Positions 46,601 through 54,500 of a stretch of 64,000 bases of DNA are shown here, in pieces (position 1 is the first letter of the stretch; each line of letters begins with the position of its first letter). Under the pieces are notes generated by a model. That model saw only the letters and a program-made list of their open reading frames with translations. It did no database searches and was not told the origin of the DNA. Origin of the DNA: Liolophura sinensis. Lineage: Eukaryota > Mollusca > Polyplacophora > Chitonida > Chitonidae. Both the position numbers and the translations under genes were made by a program. The stretch covers positions 52,922,984 to 52,986,983 of the forward strand of contig NC_088300.1 in NCBI RefSeq assembly GCF_032854445.1. Reading direction: 5' to 3'.

Positions 46601-46743
46601 TTACCATTTAATTCAACATTCAAGTCCAACATCATCACGACAACGGCAACTGCATGTATGAGCCTACTTACATAGTGCTTGCTGGGTGAACGTCTTTTTT
46701 CTACGTCCGTAACTTTGACAGTTGCGATACTTCGCCGGCCCAT
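27536..46743 (-). CDS. SH3PXD2: Tks-type adaptor: PX domain plus four SH3 domains (SH3PXD2 family), complete
   Basis: Twelve coding exons: 46743-46672, 40487-40407, 38761-38686, 38070-37994, 34147-34053, 33503-33352, 32457-32347, 32189-32072, 31255-31051, 30608-30492, 29338-29237, 28639-27536. Sum 2310 nt, 769 residues, all phases agree. Residues about 4-128 form a PX domain with [10 protein letters not shown] and RIIPFLPGK, the phosphoinositide-binding features. SH3 domains lie near residues 152-207, 223-280, 343-397 and 621-676, each with an ALYDY-like start, a GWW motif and a P-x-x-Y end. The long last exon carries proline-rich [15 protein letters not shown] and PPVPPQKP. Family members are Src substrates that organise podosomes/invadopodia and NADPH oxidase. 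Vertebrate Tks4 has four SH3 domains and Tks5 five; this gene has four. The start ATG opens directly into [18 protein letters not shown], as in vertebrates. Confidence 0.96.
29237..29338 (-). CDS. SH3PXD2: Tks exon 11 (end of SH3-3)
   Basis: Thirty-four codons, phase 0: [29 protein letters not shown]. The acceptor (GTGTGTCTAG) has a weak pyrimidine tract. Donor GCT|GTAAGT. Confidence 0.93.
29360..30155. repeat. 68-bp minisatellite, homogenised at one end
   Basis: From 29769 to about 30150 near-identical 68-bp units follow each other; each contains GGGCTAACACAAACACACAT and CACCCACGCCTGATAAC. From 29360 to 29768 the same motif is present but diverged. It lies in Tks intron 10, beginning about 20 bp from the exon 11 acceptor. 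Confidence 0.93.
30492..30608 (-). CDS. SH3PXD2: Tks exon 10 (start of SH3-3)
   Basis: Thirty-nine codons, phase 0: [27 protein letters not shown]. Acceptor TTTTATGCAG, donor AAG|GTATTT. Confidence 0.95.
31051..31255 (-). CDS. SH3PXD2: Tks exon 9 (end of SH3-2 and linker)
   Basis: One base plus 68 codons: [15 protein letters not shown] closes SH3-2; the linker runs through [19 protein letters not shown]. Acceptor TTAATTGTCAG, donor CCT|GTATGT. Confidence 0.94.
32072..32189 (-). CDS. SH3PXD2: Tks exon 8 (SH3-2)
   Basis: Two bases, 38 codons, two bases: [36 protein letters not shown]. Acceptor TGTTTACAG, donor AG|GTGAGT. Confidence 0.95.
32347..32457 (-). CDS. SH3PXD2: Tks exon 7 (second half of SH3-1)
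   Basis: Two bases, 36 codons, one base: [19 protein letters not shown] plus an acidic linker. Acceptor GATTGCAG, donor CAAG|GTACAT. Confidence 0.94.
32500..32672 (-). mobile_element. tRNA-derived SINE, 5'-truncated
   Basis: Tail plus body (TAATGCTGGGCGCCATCGTA on the - strand) up to CTTGAACTCACAGCGGCC. Inserted in Tks intron 6, about 40 bp from exon 7. Confidence 0.9.
33352..33503 (-). CDS. SH3PXD2: Tks exon 6 (first half of SH3-1)
   Basis: One base, 50 codons, one base: linker [15 protein letters not shown], then [15 protein letters not shown] and the RT-loop. Donor ACAG|GTGACA. Confidence 0.95.
34053..34147 (-). CDS. SH3PXD2: Tks exon 5 (end of PX)
   Basis: Thirty-one codons plus two bases: [31 protein letters not shown]. 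Matches the end of the Tks PX domain (CDEVLQFF-type helix). Donor AG|GTAGGA. Confidence 0.95.
36341..36530. mobile_element. MITE family A, copy 2
   Basis: Starts CTACTTCCTCAACATTTTTG and ends AGTTTGAAGAATTACA; the interior shares AACACCTTGCAAA and TCAGTCTACACAGAATAA with 40682-40890. Confidence 0.65.
36837..37127. repeat. 117-bp tandem repeat, about 2.5 units
   Basis: GTATATACACATGCTCATAA recurs at 36837, 36954 and 37071, exactly 117 bp apart, with no visible differences between units. It lies in Tks intron 4. Confidence 0.95.
37129..37335. mobile_element. MITE family B, copy 1
   Basis: Left end CACTACCCTAAATGACCTAA, right end (inverted) GCCTACCCTAAATGACTTGA. About 205 bp, AT-rich, no coding. 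Related sequence occurs at 45591-45820 and, more weakly, 44396-44570. Confidence 0.7.
37438..37556. mobile_element. Fold-back SINE tail chimera
   Basis: The left half is the SINE tail in - orientation (TTTATTTGATTAGTGTTTTA); the right half is the SINE 3' end in + orientation, ending CATCAATCAAATAAATAAAT. The two tails face outward, forming an inverted repeat. Confidence 0.85.
37994..38070 (-). CDS. SH3PXD2: Tks exon 4 (PX)
   Basis: Two bases plus 25 codons: [25 protein letters not shown], the PX region after the Pro-rich loop. Acceptor GTTTGTAG, donor GAG|GTAAGC. Confidence 0.95.
38686..38761 (-). CDS. SH3PXD2: Tks exon 3 (PX), followed by a GC donor
   Basis: Twenty-five codons plus one base: [25 protein letters not shown](G). 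The only donor that keeps the frame is CTG|GCAAGT, a consensus GC donor, joining to GG|AAAAAG of exon 4. Confidence 0.94.
40407..40487 (-). CDS. SH3PXD2: Tks exon 2 (PX)
   Basis: Twenty-seven codons, phase 0: [15 protein letters not shown], then [12 protein letters not shown] with the PX phosphoinositide-binding RRYS. Donor CAG|GTGAGG. Confidence 0.96.
40682..40890. mobile_element. MITE family A, copy 3
   Basis: Starts TAATTAGTCCACCTTTTCAC and ends AAAAGTTGAAGAATTACA. In Tks intron 1. Shares a GAGCAACTTTCAGTGCA block with the other copies. Confidence 0.7.
41281..41446 (+). mobile_element. tRNA-derived SINE, 5'-truncated
   Basis: Well conserved from CTCATGCTGGTTTCCTCTCC to the tail CAATCAAATAAATAAACA. 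In Tks intron 1, opposite strand to the gene. Confidence 0.92.
45591..45820. mobile_element. MITE family B, copy 2
   Basis: Inverted relative to 37129-37335; shares CTTGCCTATTTTTCCTGATT and AGAAAGGTGTTTGAGG. Ends CATTTAGTGTAGTTC. Confidence 0.6.
45922..46077. repeat. 156-bp near-perfect palindrome with no spacer
   Basis: The left arm 45922-45999 (starting GTCCTATAAATCTGAAATTT) and right arm 46000-46077 (ending AAATTTCAGATTTATAGGAC) are inverted copies with two mismatches in 78 positions. The centre is ACATATATGT. It lies in Tks intron 1, about 600 bp from exon 1. Confidence 0.95.
46350..46545. mobile_element. MITE family A, copy 4
   Basis: Shares GGTGTTTATTCAAGCACACT-type sequence, CCAATCCAACCACTGT and GCACTGAAAGTTGCTCTTTC with 19445-19640, in the same orientation. 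The ends are diverged. Confidence 0.6.
46672..46743 (-). CDS. SH3PXD2: Tks exon 1 (start codon, PX beta strand 1)
   Basis: ATG at 46743-46741, 24 codons ([24 protein letters not shown]), donor TAT|GTAAGT. Resembles the N-terminus of vertebrate Tks proteins closely enough to fix the start. Confidence 0.94.
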
Positions 46744-46799
46744 TTCAACCACAACTGTCCCTGTCTGTTATAGCTTCACCAAATCCACAGGAAATGTCT

Positions 46800-46960
46800 T
46801 GATGCGTACATCAGCTCAGCACAACGACAGTGTGTAAAGTCACCGTCATTGACGTACAAAAATTACTCACGTATTACTCACACGATTTCTCACGACACAG
46901 TTTCATTAGTAAAAAGAGATACCGGATGTGTGTGTCACGTGACCCATTATAGCCTCGTTT
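46800..46960 (-). promoter_or_regulatory. Candidate Tks promoter region
   Basis: Upstream of the Tks start codon there is an ETS-like ACCGGATGT at 46921-46929 and an E-box-type CACGTGAC at 46936-46943. Position and motifs suggest a promoter; no TATA box or initiator was identified. Confidence 0.3.
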
Positions 46961-47095
46961 TGCTCCTACTCTCTGAGCAAAATATTTCTTCAAATATGTC
47001 GAGAAAAAGGAGAAAAAAGGCACTGCTCAAACAAGGGTCTTTTAATGTGTTGTGATAATGTTTAAAGTTGGTACACAATGAAGCCTGAAAACACT

Positions 47096-47111
47096 GCAAA
47101 AAAGAAAAAAA
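47096..47111 (-). terminator. Pol III T-run terminator of the SRP RNA gene
   Basis: On the - strand a run of seven Ts, a C and six more Ts follows the RNA directly, the standard Pol III stop. Confidence 0.75.
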
Positions 47112-47415
47112 GGGAAGGAACGGGTCTGATTGTGTTAACCAGGTAGCCTGCCGCTGCCTATTCACGGGTGCGATCCCACTACTGCTGCACACGGGAGGTT
47201 TTGCCTGCTGCGTCTCCGCCCTGGGCCGGTACCCTCCTCCTTAGACAACCTGGATACACTGAGCTCCCTCGATGTAGCCATATTGATGCCCAGCTTAGCG
47301 CGGACACCCGATCGACATAGATCAACGACAAGCAGGAATCCTGACCTCAAACCATCCACCATCCCTGGCCTCCAAGTAGCTAGATTACAGGAGCACGCCA
47401 CAACTCCCAGCCGGC
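47112..47415 (-). ncRNA. SRP RNA: SRP RNA (7SL)
   Basis: The - strand carries the conserved blocks of metazoan 7SL RNA in order. The Alu-domain 5' end starts GCCGGCTGGGAGTTGTGGCG and continues with GTGCTCCTGTAATC. GATCGGGTGTCCGC lies at 47300-47313 and GGCATCAATATGG at 47278-47290. Then come CCAGGTTGTCTAAGGAGG at 47236-47253, ACCGGCCCAGG, a helix 8 hairpin GCG-GAGA-CGC followed by AGCAGG, helix 6 with loop GUAG (AGTAGTGGGATCGC, 47170-47183) and the closing CGTGAATAG. About 304 nt, close to the usual 300. A T-run beyond 47111 is a fitting Pol III terminator. The RNA binds SRP9/14, 19, 54, 68 and 72 and targets nascent secretory proteins to the ER. Both key loops are intact, which argues for a functional gene rather than a pseudogene. 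Confidence 0.93.
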
Positions 47416-48554
47416 AATGAAGTGGGTTTTCGATATATTTATCTTTGAGATCCATAACTACCTTGAATTGACATGCATTTTGTCGTGGTTTATGTGAAAT
47501 AAGCACTTTATTATTTTCATGTTATATAACAGTGGTTCTCCGAAACAAATATAAGCATAAATTTTAGGTTGAAGTCTACTAACTGAATTTTGGCGGGAAT
47601 TACAAATGCGTGCATAACGATCATGTTTTATGTGGCCTGAATGGGTTATCTCCCTCTACTTCACGTGGCATATGGAGCGATCCTCCTGTCAGACATTCTA
47701 GCTGTATCATCTTTATTTTTCTTCAAACATGATGTTTTGCATACCATAAAAAAATAAAAATAAACAGGAGGAAGACATAAACTAAACATCCTCATTTCGA
47801 GAACAGTTATACTTGTCGTATAATCTGCTACCGATACCAACATTTTCACTGTCCATTTCGTCTTTCTAAAAAAAAGGAAAATCTTGAAGATGGTATTTAC
47901 AAATACATTTTACACAACCTTTCTTTGCATCTTTCTTATGGTTTCTTCTCCTTCAATTATGCCGATTTAATAGGTTGTGAAACAAATTACCGATATCCCA
48001 ATAATTGAATATACCGGTATCCTGTAAGAATTTCTCATTTGGGTAAGCCTAACTTCTAATCATCACCAATCAACCCACGTTAATATATTAAGACGGTTAC
48101 CGTAAATTGGCGTAACCACTTTCACAAATCTTCGGCAATCAGTTTTATGCAATTAAATCGACCGGTACATGCCGCTTTAAATATTTTTAGGCTATAAGCC
48201 TATATTTTTTCATCTACAATCAGTTCAGAAAAAGAATTTATGAGATATCATTTTACTGGTTAGCTTTGAGAGAACATCTCCAGTAAAATCCAAGAATCGA
48301 GCAAAGTTGATTCAAACCTGAAACTCGGCCAAGAAGCCAACGACACATCAACTTGTTTTGTCACATGACTCCGTTTTTCAAGTTTCCCATAATTTCAACT
48401 AGACTTCATGATTAGGCTACCGGGTAGGCCTACCTCACTTTTATGTTACATTTTCTGGCCAAAAAAAGTAAGAGTGATAATTAAATAATGAGTTCCAAAA
48501 GGAAACAGTTAAGGAATCAGATGTGACCCGCCTTAGCAGCTTCTGTTAATGGTG

Positions 48555-48557
<3 letters not shown>
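47416..48557. other. Intergenic stretch upstream of the SRP RNA gene
   Basis: No exon, repeat family or RNA gene was recognised. The part next to 47416 would hold external Pol III promoter elements of the SRP RNA gene, but none could be defined. Confidence 0.4.

Positions 48558-48605
<48 letters not shown>
48558..48605. repeat. (AT)n(AC)n microsatellite
   Basis: About 17 AT dinucleotides followed by about seven AC dinucleotides. Confidence 0.97.
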
Positions 48606-48943
48606 GTTTTGGCTATCTATAACCTGTAAGGTTTTCAGTCAATCCCAGTGTGACTTTCATATGCCCTTCTTGGGAGGCGGCATATTTTTTTAATCCTGTG
48701 AGGTGGTGCTAGTGTGAAGCAGGGCCTCAAGCCATGCGGTTACGATTATTGTGCAATGTCTACACCTTTACAATGTACCATTCAGTTTCTATTGCAATGT
48801 CATACTGTCTTTAATGTGACGTCATTATGATGAGCTGGGAAAGGTCCTGCTTCCAGGCATTTGACAGATGTGCCTTTGGGGTTGAGAGTGTACGGTGCAT
48901 GGGGGTGATGTAGATCATTATCATTTTACGGGGGGGGGGGGGG

Positions 48944-49207
48944 GCTTCTGTGGCTCAGTTGTTTAGCGCGCCTGTGCATCATAATGACCCAGGAGCCTCT
49001 CACCAATGAGGTCACTGTGAGTTCAAGTCCAGATCATGGTGGCTTCCTATCCAGCCGTATGTGTGAAGGACTGCCAGCAGCCTGCAGATGGTTGTGGGTT
49101 TCCGCCAGGCTCTGCCCGGTTTCCTCCCACCATAATGCTGGTTGCCGTTTTATAAGTGAAATACTCTTGAGTATGGCAAAAAACACAAATCAAATAAATA
49201 AATAAAT
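48944..49207 (+). mobile_element. tRNA-derived SINE, full length
   Basis: Best copy in the window. A box TGGCTCAGTTGTTTAGCGCG at 48951-48970, B box GTTCAAGTCC at 49021-49030, conserved body, tail CAAATAAATAAATAAATA. Preceded by a run of Gs. The head resembles a tRNA without a clear anticodon stem. Confidence 0.95.
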
Positions 49208-51439
49208 ATACTCGAGATGTGCTGTGGAACATCATTCAGCACGACGATTCAAATTAAGTGTTATTAAGTTGACTCAAGTTCATCCTTCAGTAGCGAACAA
49301 ATACCTAATTGACTGAGATTACCGAAATTCTTGACCGTACAATACGCAAGTTTGGATTGATCAAATTAAAAAAATCTGAGGCTTTATAGGCTTGAACAGA
49401 ATTTTAGACCCTCACAGGGTATCAGTGACAAACAGCAAGTGTATGTGAAACATGAGAAATTCAACTTATTTACCAATCTGAGCTTGATTTGAAGCATTAG
49501 TACGATAAGTGAAAATATAAGCGAATGCGATCATAGAATTTTGGTAATGACAGTAGTCAAAATTATTGAGTCTTATTCTTATGCATCTGTGACATAAGCT
49601 ATAGGCATACTCTGATATATGTTGACAGACTCAACAATACCTTGGACTGAAGGTAAAGATATATACAGATAAAAGATGCAACATATTCCCTTCAGTTTGT
49701 GTTACTGAAGTCAAAGAAGAACTTTATACACATAAGACAATGGTCTGTTCCAAGGTTAGAGGAAACCAGTGTTAACCAGTGAACCGAGTAAGTCACTTGT
49801 GTCAGGAGATTTTCAGATTTTCACTCCCAATCAAGCTCACCATGTATGCCACATATTTATGTAGCATAAATCAATTATGTACAGAATAAAAGATCAACAA
49901 ACACGCATTACCATTTCACTCTGGCATTGTTATTATTAAAGAGCTAGCCAGTTGTAAATCATCCAGTTCATAAGTCAGCACTTGTGATAAATAGTCAAAG
50001 CACAAACATACACAAAAACGGAATTCCAGTTTTGTAAAAAGTAAAAGAACACAGAACAATTTGGCGGCATTATGAAATGTGATATCATGACAGCCTTCTT
50101 ACAACATTGACAAACCCTCAGTTATACACATGAACTAAACTGATCATATAAACTGTCCATTCCGAAACTGTCACTGTATACACTGTACACAGCTAAAACA
50201 AAAAAAAAAAACAACAAAAGAGATGAGTGTTTTCTTAGCAGCATTTCATCCAAGATGCCAGAGAAACAAGTTTACTAGATACTGATAAACTAAAAAATAT
50301 ATTACATATAAACAAAAGTACCTCATAAAATTACAGCAGCTTCTGTCCTGAATTATGTGTTGAAATTTGTCTGAGTAAAAACAGAACACATATTTGTACA
50401 GTTGCCTTTTCAGTACTGCAAAACAATAGCGACAAAGCTGGTTTTGAAATGAAAATGTGTTCTATCTACAAATTTCTCGGCAATCAATCTCGCCCTCACT
50501 GAAATCAGTGCAACTGTAGAACAATGAGCTTAGACAGAACAAATATTGTTAAGAAATACAGTAGGTATATATTTCATTTCACAACACATAGAGAAGGTAA
50601 AAAAAATAGTACCTTTACTTCAATACAACTATCAATTTAGCATGTATATATATGTATGCAGATGTACAAGAATTCTTAGGGATAATCTTTCCTCTCATTG
50701 TTGAACAAAATGGAAACAGCACTGCCATGACTGCTCAGTTTTCTAGCAGCTATTCACAAAGGCATTACAAATTACACTTGGTCACATGCAAACCAATTTA
50801 ATGTTGAGTTTTAAAAAAAATGAATAATACATGCACATGTGATGTGTTTTCAAAATTGTCATGACTTGTGAATGACAGAATTAATCACAGAGTTATTACG
50901 CAGTGTTCTGGTAGGTTTCGTCTATCAGTAGATTAGAACTAATCATATTGATGGGTAACACTAATTACACAGAGGACTGCAAAAGCCACTCAAGATGAGA
51001 GATACAATGTAACAACATATCAAATATGGGATGAAGGTGGTAATATCAGAGAGGTAAGTTAAAAAGGTGTGACAGAAGTACCAAAATTAACCAAACCTTG
51101 TCTGAGATATTGCCCACTTGCACACACACATAACTGCTAAACACTGTAATGAGCAACCCCTGTCATATATTGCACTCTAATTAAATGAAGAAAAGACAGG
51201 TGTCAGTTTGTTTTTTATATCCCACAGCCATACTGTAGAAGACAATTTAATGTTAAACAATACCTATATTATCAATACTCCATGTCACTTTCAGTGCCAT
51301 AAATAAACTTCCCAGCACCATATACTTAATCTACCGCATTAAAATGGAGACATGTCAACCCAATTCTATGTAGCTGTGTAACTCCATAAAAGACAATTTT
51401 AATCTTTTTTTATGGCAATAATAAATATGCCAGTACTGG
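49208..51439. other. Non-coding stretch, 3' side of RNF4
   Basis: No exon found. The part left of 51440 should be the RNF4 3' UTR (- strand); the length cannot be fixed. Confidence 0.4.
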
Positions 51440-51589
51440 CTATACAAAGATGGGATGAACATTTTTCATACTGATTCTCTTCCTACATGTTGGACAGTTT
51501 CCCTGGGCCTGCACCGCTGTCCGAATACACACATTACAAAATACATGACCGCATGTTGTCGAGTTCAACTGCCGTCTACTATTCATTAT
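51440..51589 (-). CDS. RNF4: RNF4 terminal exon, RING part 2
   Basis: Forty-nine codons and TAG at 51442-51440: IMNSRRQLNSTTCGHVFC, NVCIRTAVQAQGNCPTC, RKRISMKNVHPIFV. Remaining zinc ligands and C-terminus. Acceptor TTCATTCCAG. Confidence 0.96.
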   Translation of the reverse strand: MMNSRRQLNSTTCGHVFCNVCIRTAVQAQGNCPTCRKRISMKNVHPIFV

Positions 51590-54500
51590 CTGGAATGAAG
51601 AGAAAATGGAAAAACATACATGTAGCAGCAATGATGATATGCATTTGTGACCCTTATTTTAATTCATTTTTAAATCATAATGTGTGCTTCTAAAAGATTC
51701 TCAACTTTCTGAAAGCCAAACTGCGAGCCATATCACGTTCCTTCCATATCACATTATTTAATAAGGCACATCAAGCGCCAAAAGCTGTGGACCCCTTAGA
51801 TCCAGCTTCTCATAACCTACCTACAGTTAATGTGGAAATGCTTATTGGGTTTTTGGAAAGTTGTGCAGGCTCTCCTTAAAGCCTGTGGTTCTATCAACTA
51901 GTTGCTTTGTCACTAAACTTCCAAATCTTGTAAAATATTCTTACATATACATGTAGGTCAAAATAGCATCACTCTTGTGTCTGAAATATTTAATAGGCTG
52001 GCATTTACTGGTTACCGTATACCAGCTGTGCTCCCCATTGGGGGTTGGCTGCTGGCCTTCGCCACATGGGGTGAACTCCCCGGGCATGGGCTGAGGGTGG
52101 GGGGATTATACATCCACTAGACCCTGTAGACCCTTATTAAAACCTTTTTGTTTGCGCACAACAAGCCATTGACTTGTTCTCAAGGTTGGGTTCGTCAATC
52201 ATTGAAAAAAAAAAACGGTGTTGTCTGTTCACAGCCCTGTAAATCAATTTAACACACCGGCATACAAAGGTATTTCAGCGATAGGTCTGAATGTAAAGTA
52301 TCAGTCATCTAGCTCTCGTAAAATAGCAGTTGACTTTGCCGCGTCTCACACACGTTATTTTGTTACAATCGAAGCTCTCCTCCCATTTCAGAAGAATTCT
52401 ATTTTACCTTATTAAATCAGGTAGCTTCAGTTCAACACAGAAAACACATTTCGGCAGTTTCCGAAACTAGATATAGTTTCCGAGACTAGATATACCAGGT
52501 GTTCTAACCTCGTTCTCGCATTGTTGTGACAGCCGACTGCCATGCACTGGAGTGAGAACTCAAGTCTACAGGTAACTGACAGCTAACCGATTTCAATGCT
52601 GACCACTTAGATGCATTTATTTTCACTGACCCGCCCATTGGAATAGTCACACTCATGAATTCTCCGGACAAATCTAGACTAGCAGACAGAGATCCATTAA
52701 TTTACATTAGGGTCTCCTATACTACCATTGAAACTTCAATGACTATACCCAGAGATGTGCGAAAGGCTGTGATTAGCCATGATATCAATACAACTCCACC
52801 GTTTATCTGAATACTCAAAAGGTTGTAGTTTGGCACCTCCTTGTCCCAAATTTCCATACAATGAATGCTGCTGTTGCATCATCAAGGCCTTAACTGACAA
52901 GGTGTCATCACAAGTTCTGATTCAAGCAAACTGCGTGAAAATGGGTTTTCTTACTCCAACAAGGGCAAACCTGTAAAGCTGAACCTAATCGTGGTAAGTC
53001 GGAGCAGAGAAGTGTTGTATTTATATTTGTGAATTAGCTTCTAAAACGCATATGGGTATCTACTTACTTTAGACCAGACACATTTGTTATTTGTTGATGG
53101 TTTGAAAGACTCACATGCTTATCAATGTCAATCTATTTGTTACCGATCCCCGTCTAAGCTCAATCTGCCTGTTTTGGCACAACATACTCTAGTGTGCATT
53201 ATGTAGAGATGGTACTAGTGCTAACATTTCAATGCTCAATGAAGCGTTTTGGCACGATTTACCGGGCACACCGTACATGAGATGTGCATTCTGGCAGTAG
53301 CTGTGCAGCGATTCTATTAGAGCTACTAGTTGCATGTTCAGTGAAGTGTGAGCGTGTTTATTAGTCTTGTCACAGTTATGTACAATCCTGTGAACATATT
53401 GCTCAGACCCCCCACTGCCTCCCAGCTGTGTCCAATTACCAAGAATCACAACAAGACATAAGAAATCATGCGATACACTTTTCAAAATCATTAGCTAAAC
53501 TCTATGTGATTTACGCTACATATACAATTACATTTTACCTATACAAGAGGAAGGGTAAGACCTGGTTGCAAAGATTGCACCATACCTGTGTATATCCATC
53601 CATACATATTGGACACATTAGTCTACGGCCAGCAGGTGACAATACATCCCCATTAGACTGAATGCCTGCTCTCCTAAAATGAAAAATAAAACCACCACCG
53701 CGTGTGATAATTTGCTTGCACATACATATTTTCACTTGCCCAGGGCTGGCATTAAGTTCAAGCACTGTTCACGTCTGCTACATAGACATACAGACATAGA
53801 TCTGTGCAGCAGTGCAGTGTCAGTTTTCAAACGGGAAAAATAATTAAAGTATCATTAGATTACATCAAAGTGCAATTACTACACTGCCTAACTTATCGTA
53901 TACATTTTCAGTCTCACTGATCATGGAGGACATTTCTAACCTTGAATGTTTTGCACAAATTTGTCCAATTTGCAGCCACTTTCATATCTTTTGGTGAGGT
54001 ATTATCAGTATTTCCTCGGCATGTATATGTTTTACTTCCCACATACCAACTTACTGAACTGACACCAGACTGGCAGTAGACAGTGGTCATGGCTGACGAT
54101 ATCACATAGCATAGGTACTAGGATAAAGGCACTGATATTTCTATCTTTGTATCTGGCAAATCATTCAATGTATGTTTTTCAGAAGACTGCCATAGGTCCT
54201 ACTCCAGACTAAGTCCACTGTTATTACCATTGCACCATGTGTTAAAGACATGCCAGTATATAGATGTTACCATAATCATAAATGGTTAGAAAAAACTTCA
54301 TCAGTGTTCTGTTTGAGACTGGAAAGTCAATTCACTCAACATTATGTACTGTTTCCATGAAGCAGTTGCAACTGTTCGGCTAACTCTGGGAATAGCCATT
54401 CAGCACTTAATTTGAAGCCTTCAAATGTTGAAATAATGTGATAAAAGCAATGGTTTGGGGCAAAGTTCCCAAAAAGTCTCACATGAAAACTTTGCATCAT

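Noticed and set aside
46316-46675. 119-codon open frame on the + strand
   Set aside because: Mostly a MITE family A copy plus the antisense of Tks exon 1.
47162-47506. 114-codon open frame on the - strand
   Set aside because: It lies over the SRP RNA gene, whose conserved RNA blocks explain the sequence.
48944-49030. A functional tRNA gene
   Set aside because: The A and B boxes are present but no complete cloverleaf with anticodon stem can be drawn; it is the SINE head.
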